IMG/VR virus record: IMGVR_UViG_3300001683_001688
Location: 1 to 52,835 of that record
Strand: one strand, 5' to 3'
Length of the DNA: 52,835 nt
Source: a virus
Below the pieces are notes generated by a model. The model saw only the letters and a list, made by a program, of their open reading frames with translations, made no database searches and was not told where the DNA came from. Shown piece after piece: positions 1-9,028 of the stretch (position 1 is its first letter; every line of letters begins with the position of its first letter). Made by a program: the position numbers and the translations under genes.

Positions 1-2
1 AA

Positions 3-668
3 GATAATGACGGACAGCCCTTTAAGGAGCTTTGGTTCTATTATAATATTGGAAAGGAGCGAGGTCTTCTAACTCCGAATCAGTTTGGAAACCCAGATCC
101 GATTCAGGAGCTAATCAACACTCTTCGAGAAGAGGGCTCTAAGGAGTCTTATGAACTCTGCAAGAAGCTCTATCCAAAGATGAGAACATATGCACCAGTT
201 ATCATTCGTGGCGAGGAAGATAAGGGTGTCCAGATATGGGGCTTTGGAAAAACTGTTTATCAAAATCTTCTTGGTCTTATGCTTGATGAGGACTACGGTG
301 ATATCACTGATCCGCAAGATGGTCGAGATGTAAAGGTGGTGTGTTCAAAGCAACCTGGAAAGAAGTGGGCAATGACAGAGGTCAGACCCCGCGGAAAGCA
401 GTCTCCGCTCTCATCTGACTCATCCCAGGCTAAAGAGTGGCTTAGCAATATCCCAAATCTTGATGATGTCTATCAGTCTAAGACTTACGATGAGCTTAGC
501 AAAATTATTAATGACTGGCTTAATGACGGAGATGATGCTAGCACAGATAATGTTGGAACGCAGAGAGGAAAGACTACAGCTGCAAAAACAGCTAAAAGTA
601 CAAACTCTGAATCTAACTCATCTGGCTATAGCAGCTTAGACGATGCATTTAAAGATCTAATGGACTAG
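3..668 (+). CDS. T4 gp32-type single-stranded DNA-binding protein (5' partial)
   Basis: The frame is open from the left edge, so the N-terminus is missing. The visible part carries the gp32-like core: FYYNIGKERGLLTPNQFG, a region rich in basic and aromatic residues, then VQIWGFGKTVYQNLLGLM. A Ser/Asn/Thr-rich linker follows, and the protein ends in an acidic amphipathic tail (SSLDDAFKDLMD), which in gp32 proteins recruits replication partners. The expected role is to coat ssDNA at the fork and during recombination. Placement before recombinase, 5' nuclease and helicase genes agrees. A strong terminator follows the stop. The family call rests on remembered conserved strings, not a search. Confidence 0.85.
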   Translation, partial: DNDGQPFKELWFYYNIGKERGLLTPNQFGNPDPIQELINTLREEGSKESYELCKKLYPKMRTYAPVIIRGEEDKGVQIWGFGKTVYQNLLGLMLDEDYGDITDPQDGRDVKVVCSKQPGKKWAMTEVRPRGKQSPLSSDSSQAKEWLSNIPNLDDVYQSKTYDELSKIINDWLNDGDDASTDNVGTQRGKTTAAKTAKSTNSESNSSGYSSLDDAFKDLMD

Positions 669-694
669 TATCTTTTTTAAGCTTTTTTAAATTT

Positions 695-726
695 ATCGGG
701 AGGCGTAATTGCCTCCCGATTTTTAT
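695..726 (+). terminator. Rho-independent terminator after the ssDNA-binding protein gene
   Basis: A perfect 10-bp stem (695-704 with 711-720) around a 6-base loop is followed directly by a T-rich run. It lies 26 bases after the stop codon and separates this transcript from the recombinase operon. Confidence 0.9.
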
Positions 727-756
727 TAGTTTCATGAACAATTCTCACTATGTGTG

Positions 757-762
757 TAAAAT
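757..762 (+). promoter_or_regulatory. Putative promoter -10 for the recA operon
   Basis: TAAAAT preceded directly by TG sits between the terminator and the recA start at 783. The same TG-TATAAT/TAAAAT arrangement recurs before other operons in the window. No clear -35 is visible. An AGAGGA ribosome site lies just before the start codon. Confidence 0.45.
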
Positions 763-782
763 AATAATGGTAAGAGGATAAA

Positions 783-1955
783 ATGGCATCAAAAAAAGAC
801 AAGAAGACTACTGAAGATTTTACAGTTGATTTAATATCTGCTTTAAACAAAGAGCACGGATCAAGGGTGGCTTACAACTTAAGCCAAGATGAATCACCTA
901 CACATGTAAAGAGGTGGATTAGCACAGGGTCTAGACAGCTAGACTACATTATTTCAAATAGGTCTGATGGTGGCTTGCCAGAGGGTAGAATTGTAGAGAT
1001 ATTTGGCCCACCATCAATAGGAAAGTCTCACATAGCAATTCAAATAGCAAGATCAACGCAAAGAATGGGCGGTGTTGTAGTCTACATAGATACTGAGAAT
1101 GCAACTAGTGTTGATAATCTCAAGATGCTTGGTGTCAACATATCAAAGAGATTTGTCTATGTAGACACTCACTGTACTGAGGAGGTCTTATCAATTGCAG
1201 AGTCTACAATTCTTAAGGCAAGGGCGATGGAAAAGGATGTTCCGATAACAATTATATGGGATTCTGTTGCTGCTTCTTCTCCGAAAGCTGAGCTTCTCGG
1301 TGATTACGACAAGGAGTCAATAGGTCTCCAAGCAAGAGCTATTTCAAAAGGAATGAGAAAGATAACAGGAATAATCGGCCAGACAAACACTCTTTTTGTT
1401 ATTCTTAATCAGATAAGAATGAAGATAGGTGTAATGTACGGAGATCCGACAACAACTCCAGGTGGGAAGGCCATTCCGTTTCATTCGTCAGTACGGATTA
1501 AGCTCGGTGCAGGGCAAAAAATTGAAAACAAGGATAAAGAAGTCATTGGAATTCATGTATCAGCCAAGACAATTAAAAACAAGGTAGCCCCTCCCTTTCG
1601 CACAGCTAATTTTGAGATCCATTTTGGAAAGGGAATTTATGAACACGAACAGGTATTTGATCTTCTTAGAAAGCATGGATCAGAGATTATTGCTGGAAAA
1701 GAGATTTGTGTGAGCGGAACAGGAAGCTGGAAATCTCTAACAGTTGTTGATACTAGTAGTGGACAAGAGATAGTAGAAAAGAAATTCTACAAAAGTGATT
1801 TTGACAAGATAATGAATAATACTGAGTATTCTGAGTATATAGATCAGCTTCTTGAATGTGCTATGATTAGAAATCTAAGCGAGGATCCGGATATAGATCC
1901 AGAATCTTTCGTAGAGGTATCAGCTGTTAAGGATATGCTTGAAGAGGCACTATAG
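783..1955 (+). CDS. recA: RecA/UvsX-type DNA recombinase
   Basis: An ATP-dependent strand-exchange protein for recombination and repair. Walker A is GPPSIGKS (residues 75-82), the catalytic glutamate is in YIDTEN (E105) and Walker B is ITIIWD (155-160). The L2-type segment NQIRMKIGVMYGDP and then TTPGGKAIPFHSSVRIKL (about 209-240) are closer to bacterial RecA than to T4 UvsX. At 390 residues it is slightly longer than bacterial RecA, with an acidic C-terminus as usual. The ATG is preceded by AGAGGA. Its TAG overlaps the GTG of the next gene by one base, so the two are translationally coupled. Confidence 0.92.
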   Translation: MASKKDKKTTEDFTVDLISALNKEHGSRVAYNLSQDESPTHVKRWISTGSRQLDYIISNRSDGGLPEGRIVEIFGPPSIGKSHIAIQIARSTQRMGGVVVYIDTENATSVDNLKMLGVNISKRFVYVDTHCTEEVLSIAESTILKARAMEKDVPITIIWDSVAASSPKAELLGDYDKESIGLQARAISKGMRKITGIIGQTNTLFVILNQIRMKIGVMYGDPTTTPGGKAIPFHSSVRIKLGAGQKIENKDKEVIGIHVSAKTIKNKVAPPFRTANFEIHFGKGIYEHEQVFDLLRKHGSEIIAGKEICVSGTGSWKSLTVVDTSSGQEIVEKKFYKSDFDKIMNNTEYSEYIDQLLECAMIRNLSEDPDIDPESFVEVSAVKDMLEEAL

Positions 1956-2917
1956 TGGTAGAAAATGAAAAAGATGTCATACTGATAGTTGACGCTTTAA
2001 ATTTATTTACTCGTCACTTTATTGCTCATCCTGCAACTGGAGAAAATGGACAGCACGTAGGGGGAATTGTTGGATTTCTATATGCAGTAACAAACTTTGT
2101 TGAAAAATACAAAGCAAAGTCTGTAATCATTGTGTGGGAAGGCGGCGGATCTAAGAGAAAAAGAGACATATACAAGAACTATAAACAAAAGAGAAGGCCG
2201 GAAAAGTTAAATAGATTCTATGAAGGTGACATACCAGACACAGTCGAGAATAGAAATCATCAGATATCAACGTTAATATCAATTTTTTCAAACCTTCCAG
2301 TTATTCAAATGTATGTGCCTGAGTGTGAAGCTGACGATGTCATAGGGTATATCTCAAGATATACATTTAAGAGTAATAGAAAACTAATAGTCTCATCAGA
2401 TAAAGATTTCTATCAGCTTCTTGATAGCAAGACTATAATATACTCTCCAACATGGAAAAAACTAGTTACATCAAAAGAGGTGAATGAGAAATTTAAGATA
2501 TCTCCTGAGAATTTTTGTCTCGCAAAGGCAGTTTGCGGAGATCCCTCTGATAATATTAAAGGAGTAAAAGGTGCAGGATTTAAAAGCCTTTCAAAAAGAT
2601 TTCCTGAATTTAATCACTCTGATACTTTTCACATATCAGATCTTATTACAAGGTGTGATGAGATGATTAGAGAAGGAGTAAAATTAAAAATTGTTGAGAA
2701 TATACATTCCTCTGAAGATCTCATAAGAAGAAATTGGAGGCTAATGTATCTTGATACAGCAAATCTAGCTGGGTCTCAAATAATAAAAATTGAAAACATT
2801 ATTGATACTTTTAGCCCAAATAGAAATAAAATTAACATAATGCGGATCCTTCTAGGAGAGGGAATTCAGCAGTTTAATGTCGACAGGATGTTCCTGTCTT
2901 TCAAATTCGTCGGATAA
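1955..2917 (+). CDS. 5'-3' exonuclease, FEN/T4 RNase H-type
   Basis: A structure-specific nuclease that would remove Okazaki primers or flaps. The metal-site blocks of the PIN/FEN fold are visible in order: VDALNLFTR near the N-terminus, the basic arch-side segment KRDIYKNYKQKRR, ECEADDVIGYI, SSDKDFYQL, then the helix-3-turn-helix GDPSDNIKGVKGAG. At 320 residues it matches the stand-alone phage 5' nucleases (T4 rnh) rather than a polymerase I domain. The start is GTG at 1955, overlapping the recA stop. The next gene starts six bases after its stop. Confidence 0.87.
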   Translation: MVENEKDVILIVDALNLFTRHFIAHPATGENGQHVGGIVGFLYAVTNFVEKYKAKSVIIVWEGGGSKRKRDIYKNYKQKRRPEKLNRFYEGDIPDTVENRNHQISTLISIFSNLPVIQMYVPECEADDVIGYISRYTFKSNRKLIVSSDKDFYQLLDSKTIIYSPTWKKLVTSKEVNEKFKISPENFCLAKAVCGDPSDNIKGVKGAGFKSLSKRFPEFNHSDTFHISDLITRCDEMIREGVKLKIVENIHSSEDLIRRNWRLMYLDTANLAGSQIIKIENIIDTFSPNRNKINIMRILLGEGIQQFNVDRMFLSFKFVG

Positions 2918-2922
2918 TATAA

Positions 2923-4299
2923 ATGAATGATAGTCACCCGCATTTCGGACAATACGGAAAGCAATTTCAAGAGAAGATATTTCAGGGATTTATCACAGAT
3001 CAAAAATGGGCAGCACAAATGATCGAAGTGATGACGCCTGCGTACTTTGAATCAAAATACTTAAAATATCTTATTGAGAAATATTTTAGCTACTATCAAA
3101 AATACAAGGCTTTTCCAACTCTACCTCTTTTAATAACAATAATAAGGGATGACCTAAGGGAGGGAAATGATATAATTCTAAGAGACCAGATTGTAGAGTT
3201 TCTTCATCGAATCAAGATGAATCCAGATATTGGAGATCTAGGGTTTGTCAAAGATAAGTCTCTTGAGTTTTGCAAGAAGCAGGCTCTTAAAGATGCTCTT
3301 GAGCGCGCAGTTGAACTAATAGCAACTGACAAGTATGAATCAGTTGTAGATCTCATGAAAAACGCAATACTGAAGGGTATGCCATCTTCAATTGGTCATA
3401 ATTTCTTTGAAGACTTTGATGCAAGATTTGCAAGAATATCAAGAGTCACATGTCCGCTTGGCTTAAAGCAGCTTGATAAGAAAGATGTTTTAAACGGAGG
3501 CTTAGGGCGAGGAGAGATAGGTGTTATCACAGCACCAACTGGTGTTGGAAAGTCTCACTTCTTAGTTCATGCTGGTGTTGAAGCTCTAAAGGTGGGAAAG
3601 AATGTTGTTCATTATACATTTGAACTCTCAGAAAATGCTGTAGGCTTAAGGTATGATAGTAATCTTTGTAGTATTCCTAGTAATGATGTCATTGATCATA
3701 AAGATGAGGTCATAGAAAAATATAATAATATGGATCTTGGAAGGCTAATAATCAAGGAGTATCCTACAGGGTCTGCAACGGTTCTTACTTTAAGAAATCA
3801 TATAGAGAAGCTTTTACTCAAATCATTCGTTCCTAGCTTAATAATTATTGATTATGCGGATATTATGAGATCTTCAAGAAGATTCGATTCTCTTCGCCAT
3901 GAGTTAAAGTTAATTTACGAAGAGTTGAGGAATCTTGCTATGGATCTAGGGCTGCCTATATGGACTGCTTCACAAGCAAATAGGGAGGCATCAAATGCAG
4001 ATATTGTGGGCTTAGAAAATATGGCAGAGGCATATGGAAAGGCAATGGTTGCAGATGTTGTCCTCTCTATGTCTAGAAAACCACTTGAAAAAGCCAGCGG
4101 TACAGGAAGATTATTTGTTGCAAAAAATAGAGCAGGCAGAGATGGCATATTATTTCCTATACACTTAGATTGCTCTATGTCAAAATTGAAAATCGTAAAT
4201 GATTCAGATGAGATGACACTCAACGAAGTGATGAAATCTGACTCTACATCTATGAAAAAATTGCTTAAGCAAAAGTGGAAAGAAGTTAACGGTGAGTGA
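2923..4299 (+). CDS. Replicative DNA helicase, DnaB/gp41 family
   Basis: A hexameric 5'-3' helicase for fork unwinding. Residues 1-150 form a DnaB-type helical N-terminal domain. The RecA-like motor follows, with Walker A APTGVGKS (204-211), the catalytic glutamate in YTFE (E234), Walker B IIIDYAD (307-313), the sensor-like TASQANREA (348-356), and KNRAGRDG (401-408) carrying the probable arginine finger. The length, 458 residues, is normal for T4 gp41-like proteins. No primase is seen beside it; it may lie outside the window. Confidence 0.9.
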   Translation: MNDSHPHFGQYGKQFQEKIFQGFITDQKWAAQMIEVMTPAYFESKYLKYLIEKYFSYYQKYKAFPTLPLLITIIRDDLREGNDIILRDQIVEFLHRIKMNPDIGDLGFVKDKSLEFCKKQALKDALERAVELIATDKYESVVDLMKNAILKGMPSSIGHNFFEDFDARFARISRVTCPLGLKQLDKKDVLNGGLGRGEIGVITAPTGVGKSHFLVHAGVEALKVGKNVVHYTFELSENAVGLRYDSNLCSIPSNDVIDHKDEVIEKYNNMDLGRLIIKEYPTGSATVLTLRNHIEKLLLKSFVPSLIIIDYADIMRSSRRFDSLRHELKLIYEELRNLAMDLGLPIWTASQANREASNADIVGLENMAEAYGKAMVADVVLSMSRKPLEKASGTGRLFVAKNRAGRDGILFPIHLDCSMSKLKIVNDSDEMTLNEVMKSDSTSMKKLLKQKWKEVNGE

Positions 4300-4332
4300 T
4301 ATTTGTTGTAAGAATTAATTCTAGGATTTAAA

Positions 4333-6864
4333 GTGAAATTAAAGTTTAATCAAGTTTTTGACAAGAGTGTAGAGTATTTTAATGGTGATACTTTACCTGC
4401 AAACGTGTTTACTACAAAGTATGCTCTAACTAATAGAGACGGAGAGTTTGTTGAATCTTGTCCCGATGATATGCATAAGCGATTAGCTAGTGAGTTTGCA
4501 AGAATAGAGGCAAATTACTCAAACCCACTTTCAGAGAAAGAGATATACAATCTTTTTAAAGATTTTAAGTACGTAGTTCCCCAAGGCAGTCCGATGGCTG
4601 GAATTGGAAATGACAATCAGATTCAATCAATATCAAACTGTTTTGTCATACAACAACCTCACGATTCATACGGTGGAATTTTAAAGACTGACCAGGAGCT
4701 TGTACAGATTGCAAAACGACGTGGAGGTGTAGGTTTTGATATTTCCATGCTTAGACCAAAAAGTATGCCAACTGGCAATGCAGCAAGGACAACTGACGGA
4801 ATAGAAATCTTTATGGATAGGTTCTCTAACTCTTGCAGAGAGGTGGCACAAGGCGGCAGAAGAGGAGCATTGATGATAACCATCTCTGTTCATCATCCTC
4901 AGATACGTGATTTTACAAAGATCAAAAGAGATATAAAGAGAGTAACTGGAGCAAACATATCAATTAAATTGACTGATGAGTTTATGAACGCTGTGAAAAG
5001 TGATTCAGATGTTCAGCTAAGATGGCCCGTTGATTCATTATCTCCAGAGGTCTCTGAGATGGTATCGTCTAGAGCACTTTGGCATGAGATAATAGAGTCA
5101 GCTCACTCTTCAGCAGAGCCAGGTTTGTTGTTTTGGGATACTGCAAAGAGAATGACTCCGTCAGACATATACTCAGATGAGGGGTTTGGATCAGTGTCTA
5201 CTAATCCGTGCGGAGAGATAATCTTGTCTCCTTACGATAGTTGTAGACTCATGCTTATTAATTTAACTTCTTTTGTAAAGAATCCGTGGTGTGATAATTC
5301 AGAATTTGATTATAAAAATTTTGGGAATATTGTCCAAAAGGCACAACGCTTAATGGATGATATGGTAGATCTTGAGATTGAGCAGGTTAATAAAATTTTA
5401 AGAAAGATAGATGAGGATCCTGAACCTGATGAAGTTAAGAGAATAGAGAGAGATCTCTGGACCAATATAGAGACTCAGGCTCAGCTAGGAAGAAGAACAG
5501 GCCTCGGAGTCACTGGCGTCGGAGATGCTTTGGCAATGTTAGGTCAAAGATACGGAAGCGAGAAGAGCATAGAGACTGTTGAAAAACTTTATAAGTCTTT
5601 GGCTTTAAATGCATATAGATCATCTTGTATTCTTGCAAAGGAGCGAGGAGCATTTGAAGTACATAATCATGATAAAGAAAGAGGCCATCCATTTCTTGAA
5701 AGAATATGGGAAGCAGCACCTGATGTATACGATATGTCAAAGAAATACGGTAGAAGAAACATTGCACTAACAACAACAGCACCTGCTGGGTCTGTTTCAA
5801 CATTAACCCAGACAACGTCTGGAATAGAGCCAGTATTTAAGCTTCACTATACTAGAAGAAAGAAGTTAACAGGGCAGGATGCTGATGGAAGAGTTGACTT
5901 TGTAGATGATAGCGGAGATAAGTGGCAAGAGTACACTGTGTATCACCACGGATTTAAGTCATGGATGTCATCATCTTCAGGCGGTATATGGTCAAAGGAA
6001 GATCTTTCAGATGCTAAGCTAGTAGAAGACAGTCCGTATTTTAAATCTACGTCAAGTGAAATAGATTGGGTTTCAAAAGTTAAAATGCAGGCAGCCGCAC
6101 AAAAGTGGGTTTGTCATGCAATATCAAATACAACAAATTTACCTGAAGATGTAGACATTGAAACAGTTAAAGATGTTTATATGACTGGGTGGCAGCTTGG
6201 ATGCAAAGGAGTTACAGTCTATAGAGAGGGATCTAGGACTGGGGTTTTAGTATCATCAAACACAACAAATAATGATGAAAAACCGTGTAAGAGAAATGGA
6301 AGTAAAATAGTATACAATGATGCACCAAAACGACCAAGAGAGCTTCCATGCTCTGTTCACACAGCTAATATTAAGGGTGAAAGCTGGACAATACTAGTAG
6401 GAATGATGGATGGAAATCCATATGAGGTTATTGGCGGTTTATCAAAATATGTAGAGATTCCAAAAAAGTATACTGAAGGTATTATAATAAAACACCCTAG
6501 AAAAACTATGAATTCAAAGTACGATCTTAAGTTTGGAGAAAATGGAGATGAGGTAGTAATAAAAGATATAGTCTCTGTGTTTGATAATCCAAACTACGCA
6601 GGTTTTACAAGGACGCTATCTTTAACAATGCGACATGGTGTCCCTATCAACTTTATAGTTGAGCAGCTTCAAAAAGATAGAGACGCTGATCTGTTTAGCT
6701 TTGCAAAGGTTGTCTCTAGAGTTCTTAAGAAGTATATCGAGGATGGAACAAAGCCAGGAAACGGATCTTTTGAGTGTTGGTGCAAGGCTGAAGAAGACAA
6801 AGAGATATCATATCAGGAAGGATGTGTTACATGTTTATCATGCGGTTTTGCAAAGTGTGGATAA
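4333..6864 (+). CDS. nrdJ: Adenosylcobalamin-dependent (class II) ribonucleotide reductase
   Basis: Reduces ribonucleotides to deoxyribonucleotides with adenosylcobalamin as radical source, without a separate beta subunit. Active-site residues are visible: SNC (C103), NPCGE (N291, C293 as the probable thiyl radical site, E295) and the partner cysteine C304, eleven residues on as in NrdJ. GGRRGALM and TTAPAGSVSTLTQTTSGIEP are typical RNR barrel segments. The C-terminal domain starting around CSVHTANIKGESW is the extra NrdJ module, and the tail has six cysteines (CWC, CVTCLSC, AKC) for re-reduction. The start is GTG. It implies a host that makes or imports B12. Confidence 0.9.
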   Translation: MKLKFNQVFDKSVEYFNGDTLPANVFTTKYALTNRDGEFVESCPDDMHKRLASEFARIEANYSNPLSEKEIYNLFKDFKYVVPQGSPMAGIGNDNQIQSISNCFVIQQPHDSYGGILKTDQELVQIAKRRGGVGFDISMLRPKSMPTGNAARTTDGIEIFMDRFSNSCREVAQGGRRGALMITISVHHPQIRDFTKIKRDIKRVTGANISIKLTDEFMNAVKSDSDVQLRWPVDSLSPEVSEMVSSRALWHEIIESAHSSAEPGLLFWDTAKRMTPSDIYSDEGFGSVSTNPCGEIILSPYDSCRLMLINLTSFVKNPWCDNSEFDYKNFGNIVQKAQRLMDDMVDLEIEQVNKILRKIDEDPEPDEVKRIERDLWTNIETQAQLGRRTGLGVTGVGDALAMLGQRYGSEKSIETVEKLYKSLALNAYRSSCILAKERGAFEVHNHDKERGHPFLERIWEAAPDVYDMSKKYGRRNIALTTTAPAGSVSTLTQTTSGIEPVFKLHYTRRKKLTGQDADGRVDFVDDSGDKWQEYTVYHHGFKSWMSSSSGGIWSKEDLSDAKLVEDSPYFKSTSSEIDWVSKVKMQAAAQKWVCHAISNTTNLPEDVDIETVKDVYMTGWQLGCKGVTVYREGSRTGVLVSSNTTNNDEKPCKRNGSKIVYNDAPKRPRELPCSVHTANIKGESWTILVGMMDGNPYEVIGGLSKYVEIPKKYTEGIIIKHPRKTMNSKYDLKFGENGDEVVIKDIVSVFDNPNYAGFTRTLSLTMRHGVPINFIVEQLQKDRDADLFSFAKVVSRVLKKYIEDGTKPGNGSFECWCKAEEDKEISYQEGCVTCLSCGFAKCG

Positions 6865-6865
6865 G

Positions 6866-6932
6866 CTATGACAATAATATCACATTCACGAAAATTTATA
6901 TTTCTAAAATCAGAAAAGACTGCAGGGACAAG
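6866..6932 (+). repeat. 67-base exact repeat shared by the two sulfotransferase genes (copy 1)
   Basis: The 67 bases from 6866, spanning the start codon, recur exactly at 7591-7657 at the start of the next gene. Further near-identical blocks pair 7321-7374 with 8061-8114 and about 7481-7570 with 8221-8310, while the sequence between them is diverged. Confidence 0.9.
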
Positions 6933-7596
6933 TCTTCTTCAATCTCTTGGAAAACATTGCGGTAATAAAGATATTGTTTGCGGCACAGGCAGAAAATATC
7001 ATAGTGAATATCCCGACTATAGTAAAAATAACGAAGGATTTATACAGCACATGACAAGTGAAAGAATTATTAGAGAGATACAGCCAAGATATAAAAACTG
7101 GAAAGAAATATGGAACTCTTATTTTAAATTTACATCTATAAGAAATCCCTGGGATCAGCATGTCTCAAACTATTGCTGGAACTATGCAAAGGCTGGTATT
7201 AACAATCCTATTGATAAAAAAAAAATAGCCATGCCAGGAGATAAAAATTTTAAAAATTTATTTAAGGAATCTATTAACTCTCAAGAATCATGCAATTGGG
7301 AAAAATATTACTTTTACAATAATCTTCCAGTAGCAGATTTTTACATAAGATTTGAATATCTAGAAGAGGATTTTAAACATGTGTGTAGAAAACTAGACAT
7401 CAAAGATGCTTCTCTTCCTATTATGAAACGCTACAAGGAAAGAGAAATAGGTAGATTTTCGTATAGAAAATTTTACGATAAAGAGACTAGACAGCTTGTT
7501 TATAATAAACATATAAATATAATTGAATCATTTGGCTATAAGTTTAATGATAGCTCCAATGTAAAAAATACAATTGAAAATGTGAATAAACTATGA
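6868..7596 (+). CDS. Sulfotransferase family protein, copy 1
   Basis: A probable PAPS-dependent sulfotransferase that would move a sulfuryl group to a sugar or other acceptor. The 5'-phosphosulfate loop is KSEKTAGTS (14-22) and the 3'-phosphate motif is FTSIRNPWD (88-96), in the order and spacing of the Sulfotransfer_2 type. Conserved aromatic and charged stretches follow (NWEKYYFYNNLPVADFYIRFEYLEEDF). Its ATG starts three bases after the nrdJ stop, and its TGA overlaps the ATG of the paralogue. The acceptor cannot be told; surface glycans or lipids of the infected cell are an inference. Confidence 0.75.
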   Translation: MTIISHSRKFIFLKSEKTAGTSLLQSLGKHCGNKDIVCGTGRKYHSEYPDYSKNNEGFIQHMTSERIIREIQPRYKNWKEIWNSYFKFTSIRNPWDQHVSNYCWNYAKAGINNPIDKKKIAMPGDKNFKNLFKESINSQESCNWEKYYFYNNLPVADFYIRFEYLEEDFKHVCRKLDIKDASLPIMKRYKEREIGRFSYRKFYDKETRQLVYNKHINIIESFGYKFNDSSNVKNTIENVNKL

Positions 7597-8345
7597 CAAT
7601 AATATCACATTCACGAAAATTTATATTTCTAAAATCAGAAAAGACTGCAGGGACAAGCATATTGCAATCACTAGGCAAACATTGTGCTGGTGAAGATATA
7701 GTTTGTGGAACATCTAGACGCTATCACAGAGATTATAAAGATTATAGTATGAACAATAGTGGATTCGATATTCACATGACTAGTGATGCTGCTGTAAGCG
7801 CAATGCAATCTAAGTACAAAAAATGCTGGAAAGAAATGTGGAACTCTTATTTTAAATTTACAAGTATAAGAAATCCCTGGGACCAATACGTTTCAAGCTA
7901 TTGCTGGACTATGGCAAAAAGGTGTATAATGGAGGGTCGATCCGCTCAGCACATTAGTAAAAGCATTATTATGCCAGACAGACCAGATTTTAAAGATCAC
8001 TTTGCTAGACATATTCAGCTCTCTAATTCTAACAACTGGGAAAAATATTATTTTTGTAACAATCTTCCAGTAGCAGATTTTTACATAAGATTTGAATATC
8101 TAGAAGAGGATTTTGAATTTATATGTAAAAAACTAGATATCAAATACAAGTCGCTTCCTTTTATGAAAAATTATCAAGAAAGAAGAAGAGATGAATATCA
8201 CTATGCTGACTTTTATAATGAAGAGACTAGACAGCTTGTTTACAACAAGCATATAAATATAATTGAATCATTTGGCTATAAGTTTAATGATAGCTCCAAT
8301 GTAAAAAACACATTGAAAAATATTTATAGACATAATGATAAATAA
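7593..8345 (+). CDS. Sulfotransferase family protein, copy 2
   Basis: Tandem paralogue of the preceding gene, with the same PAPS motifs (KSEKTAGTS and FTSIRNPWD) and an insertion of about 10 residues after CWTMAKRC. The first 21 codons are identical at the DNA level to copy 1, and two further blocks are nearly identical, while the middle is diverged. This is a duplication followed by uneven divergence or gene conversion. It starts with ATG overlapping the previous TGA. The end runs up to the ribosome site of iscU. Confidence 0.75.
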   Translation: MTIISHSRKFIFLKSEKTAGTSILQSLGKHCAGEDIVCGTSRRYHRDYKDYSMNNSGFDIHMTSDAAVSAMQSKYKKCWKEMWNSYFKFTSIRNPWDQYVSSYCWTMAKRCIMEGRSAQHISKSIIMPDRPDFKDHFARHIQLSNSNNWEKYYFCNNLPVADFYIRFEYLEEDFEFICKKLDIKYKSLPFMKNYQERRRDEYHYADFYNEETRQLVYNKHINIIESFGYKFNDSSNVKNTLKNIYRHNDK

Positions 8346-8358
8346 GCTAAGGAGTGAA

Positions 8359-8745
8359 GTGGCATATTCAGAAAAAGTAATTGATCATTTTGATAATCCT
8401 AAGAATGTAGGATCACTTGACAAGAATGATCCTTCAGTGGGAACTGGGTTGGTCGGAGCACCAGCCTGCGGCGATGTGATGAAATTACAAATTAAGATTA
8501 GTGATGAAGGTATTATTGAAGACGCAAAATTTAAGACATTTGGTTGCGGCTCTGCAATAGCATCTAGCTCTTTAATTACAACCTGGGTTATGGGTAAATC
8601 AATTTATGATGCATCACTTATTAAGAATTCTGATATTGCAGAAGAGCTTAATTTACCTCCAGTGAAGATTCATTGCTCTGTGCTTGCAGAAGATGCAATA
8701 AAGGCAGCAATTAAGGACTACAGGAATAAAAATGAAAATAAGTGA
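8359..8745 (+). CDS. iscU: IscU Fe-S cluster assembly scaffold
   Basis: Builds [2Fe-2S] clusters on three cysteines before transfer to apo-proteins. All ligand regions are present: APACGDVM (with the conserved Asp), FGCGSAIASSS and KIHCSVLAEDAIKAAI. The LPPVK motif recognised by the HscA chaperone is intact. I chose GTG at 8359 because AAGGAG lies 5-9 bases upstream and the product then begins MAYSEKVIDHFDNPKNVGS, like E. coli IscU, and is 128 residues as in bacteria; an in-frame ATG at 8335 lies inside the previous gene and adds eight unmatched residues. The close resemblance to bacterial IscU suggests fairly recent acquisition. Confidence 0.95.
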   Translation: MAYSEKVIDHFDNPKNVGSLDKNDPSVGTGLVGAPACGDVMKLQIKISDEGIIEDAKFKTFGCGSAIASSSLITTWVMGKSIYDASLIKNSDIAEELNLPPVKIHCSVLAEDAIKAAIKDYRNKNENK

Positions 8746-9028
8746 CATACAAGACTTAATAGATGAAGAAATTAACCCTGTACTTGAGTCACATGGCGGG
8801 TTTATATCGATTAAAGAACTTGATGAGTCTAATAAGATTTTGAAGCTTATTATGGGCGGCGGTTGTCAAGGTTGTGCATCTTCAAAGACGACAATGATAA
8901 ACGGCGTCAGAGGGCATATAATGGAAGCATTTCCAGAGATCATAGAAATCGAAGACGTGACAGATCACATTGCAGGTGAAAATCCATACTATGCTAACGG
9001 GGACACAGATGGCAATAACAATAACTAA
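8732..9028 (+). CDS. Nfu-type Fe-S carrier (NifU C-terminal domain)
   Basis: A stand-alone Nfu domain that holds and delivers [4Fe-4S] clusters. The key GGGCQGCAS (CxxC) motif is intact, preceded by INPVLESHGGFI. The C-terminal half (DVTDHIAGENPYY) matches the end of bacterial NfuA, which normally also has an N-terminal A-type-like domain that is absent here. Start ATG lies inside the end of iscU and the stop lies inside iscA, so the three genes form a coupled unit. Confidence 0.9.
   Translation: MKISDIQDLIDEEINPVLESHGGFISIKELDESNKILKLIMGGGCQGCASSKTTMINGVRGHIMEAFPEIIEIEDVTDHIAGENPYYANGDTDGNNNN

Noticed and set aside
6659-6871. Second gene in another frame at the nrdJ 3' end
   Set aside because: It lies wholly inside the nrdJ C-terminal coding region, which has clear cysteine motifs; no separate product is supported.
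8337-8344. GATAAATA resembling a T4 late promoter ahead of iscU
   Set aside because: Transcription would start at about the ribosome site itself, and the motif is part of the sulfotransferase 3' end. Coupled translation explains iscU expression better.
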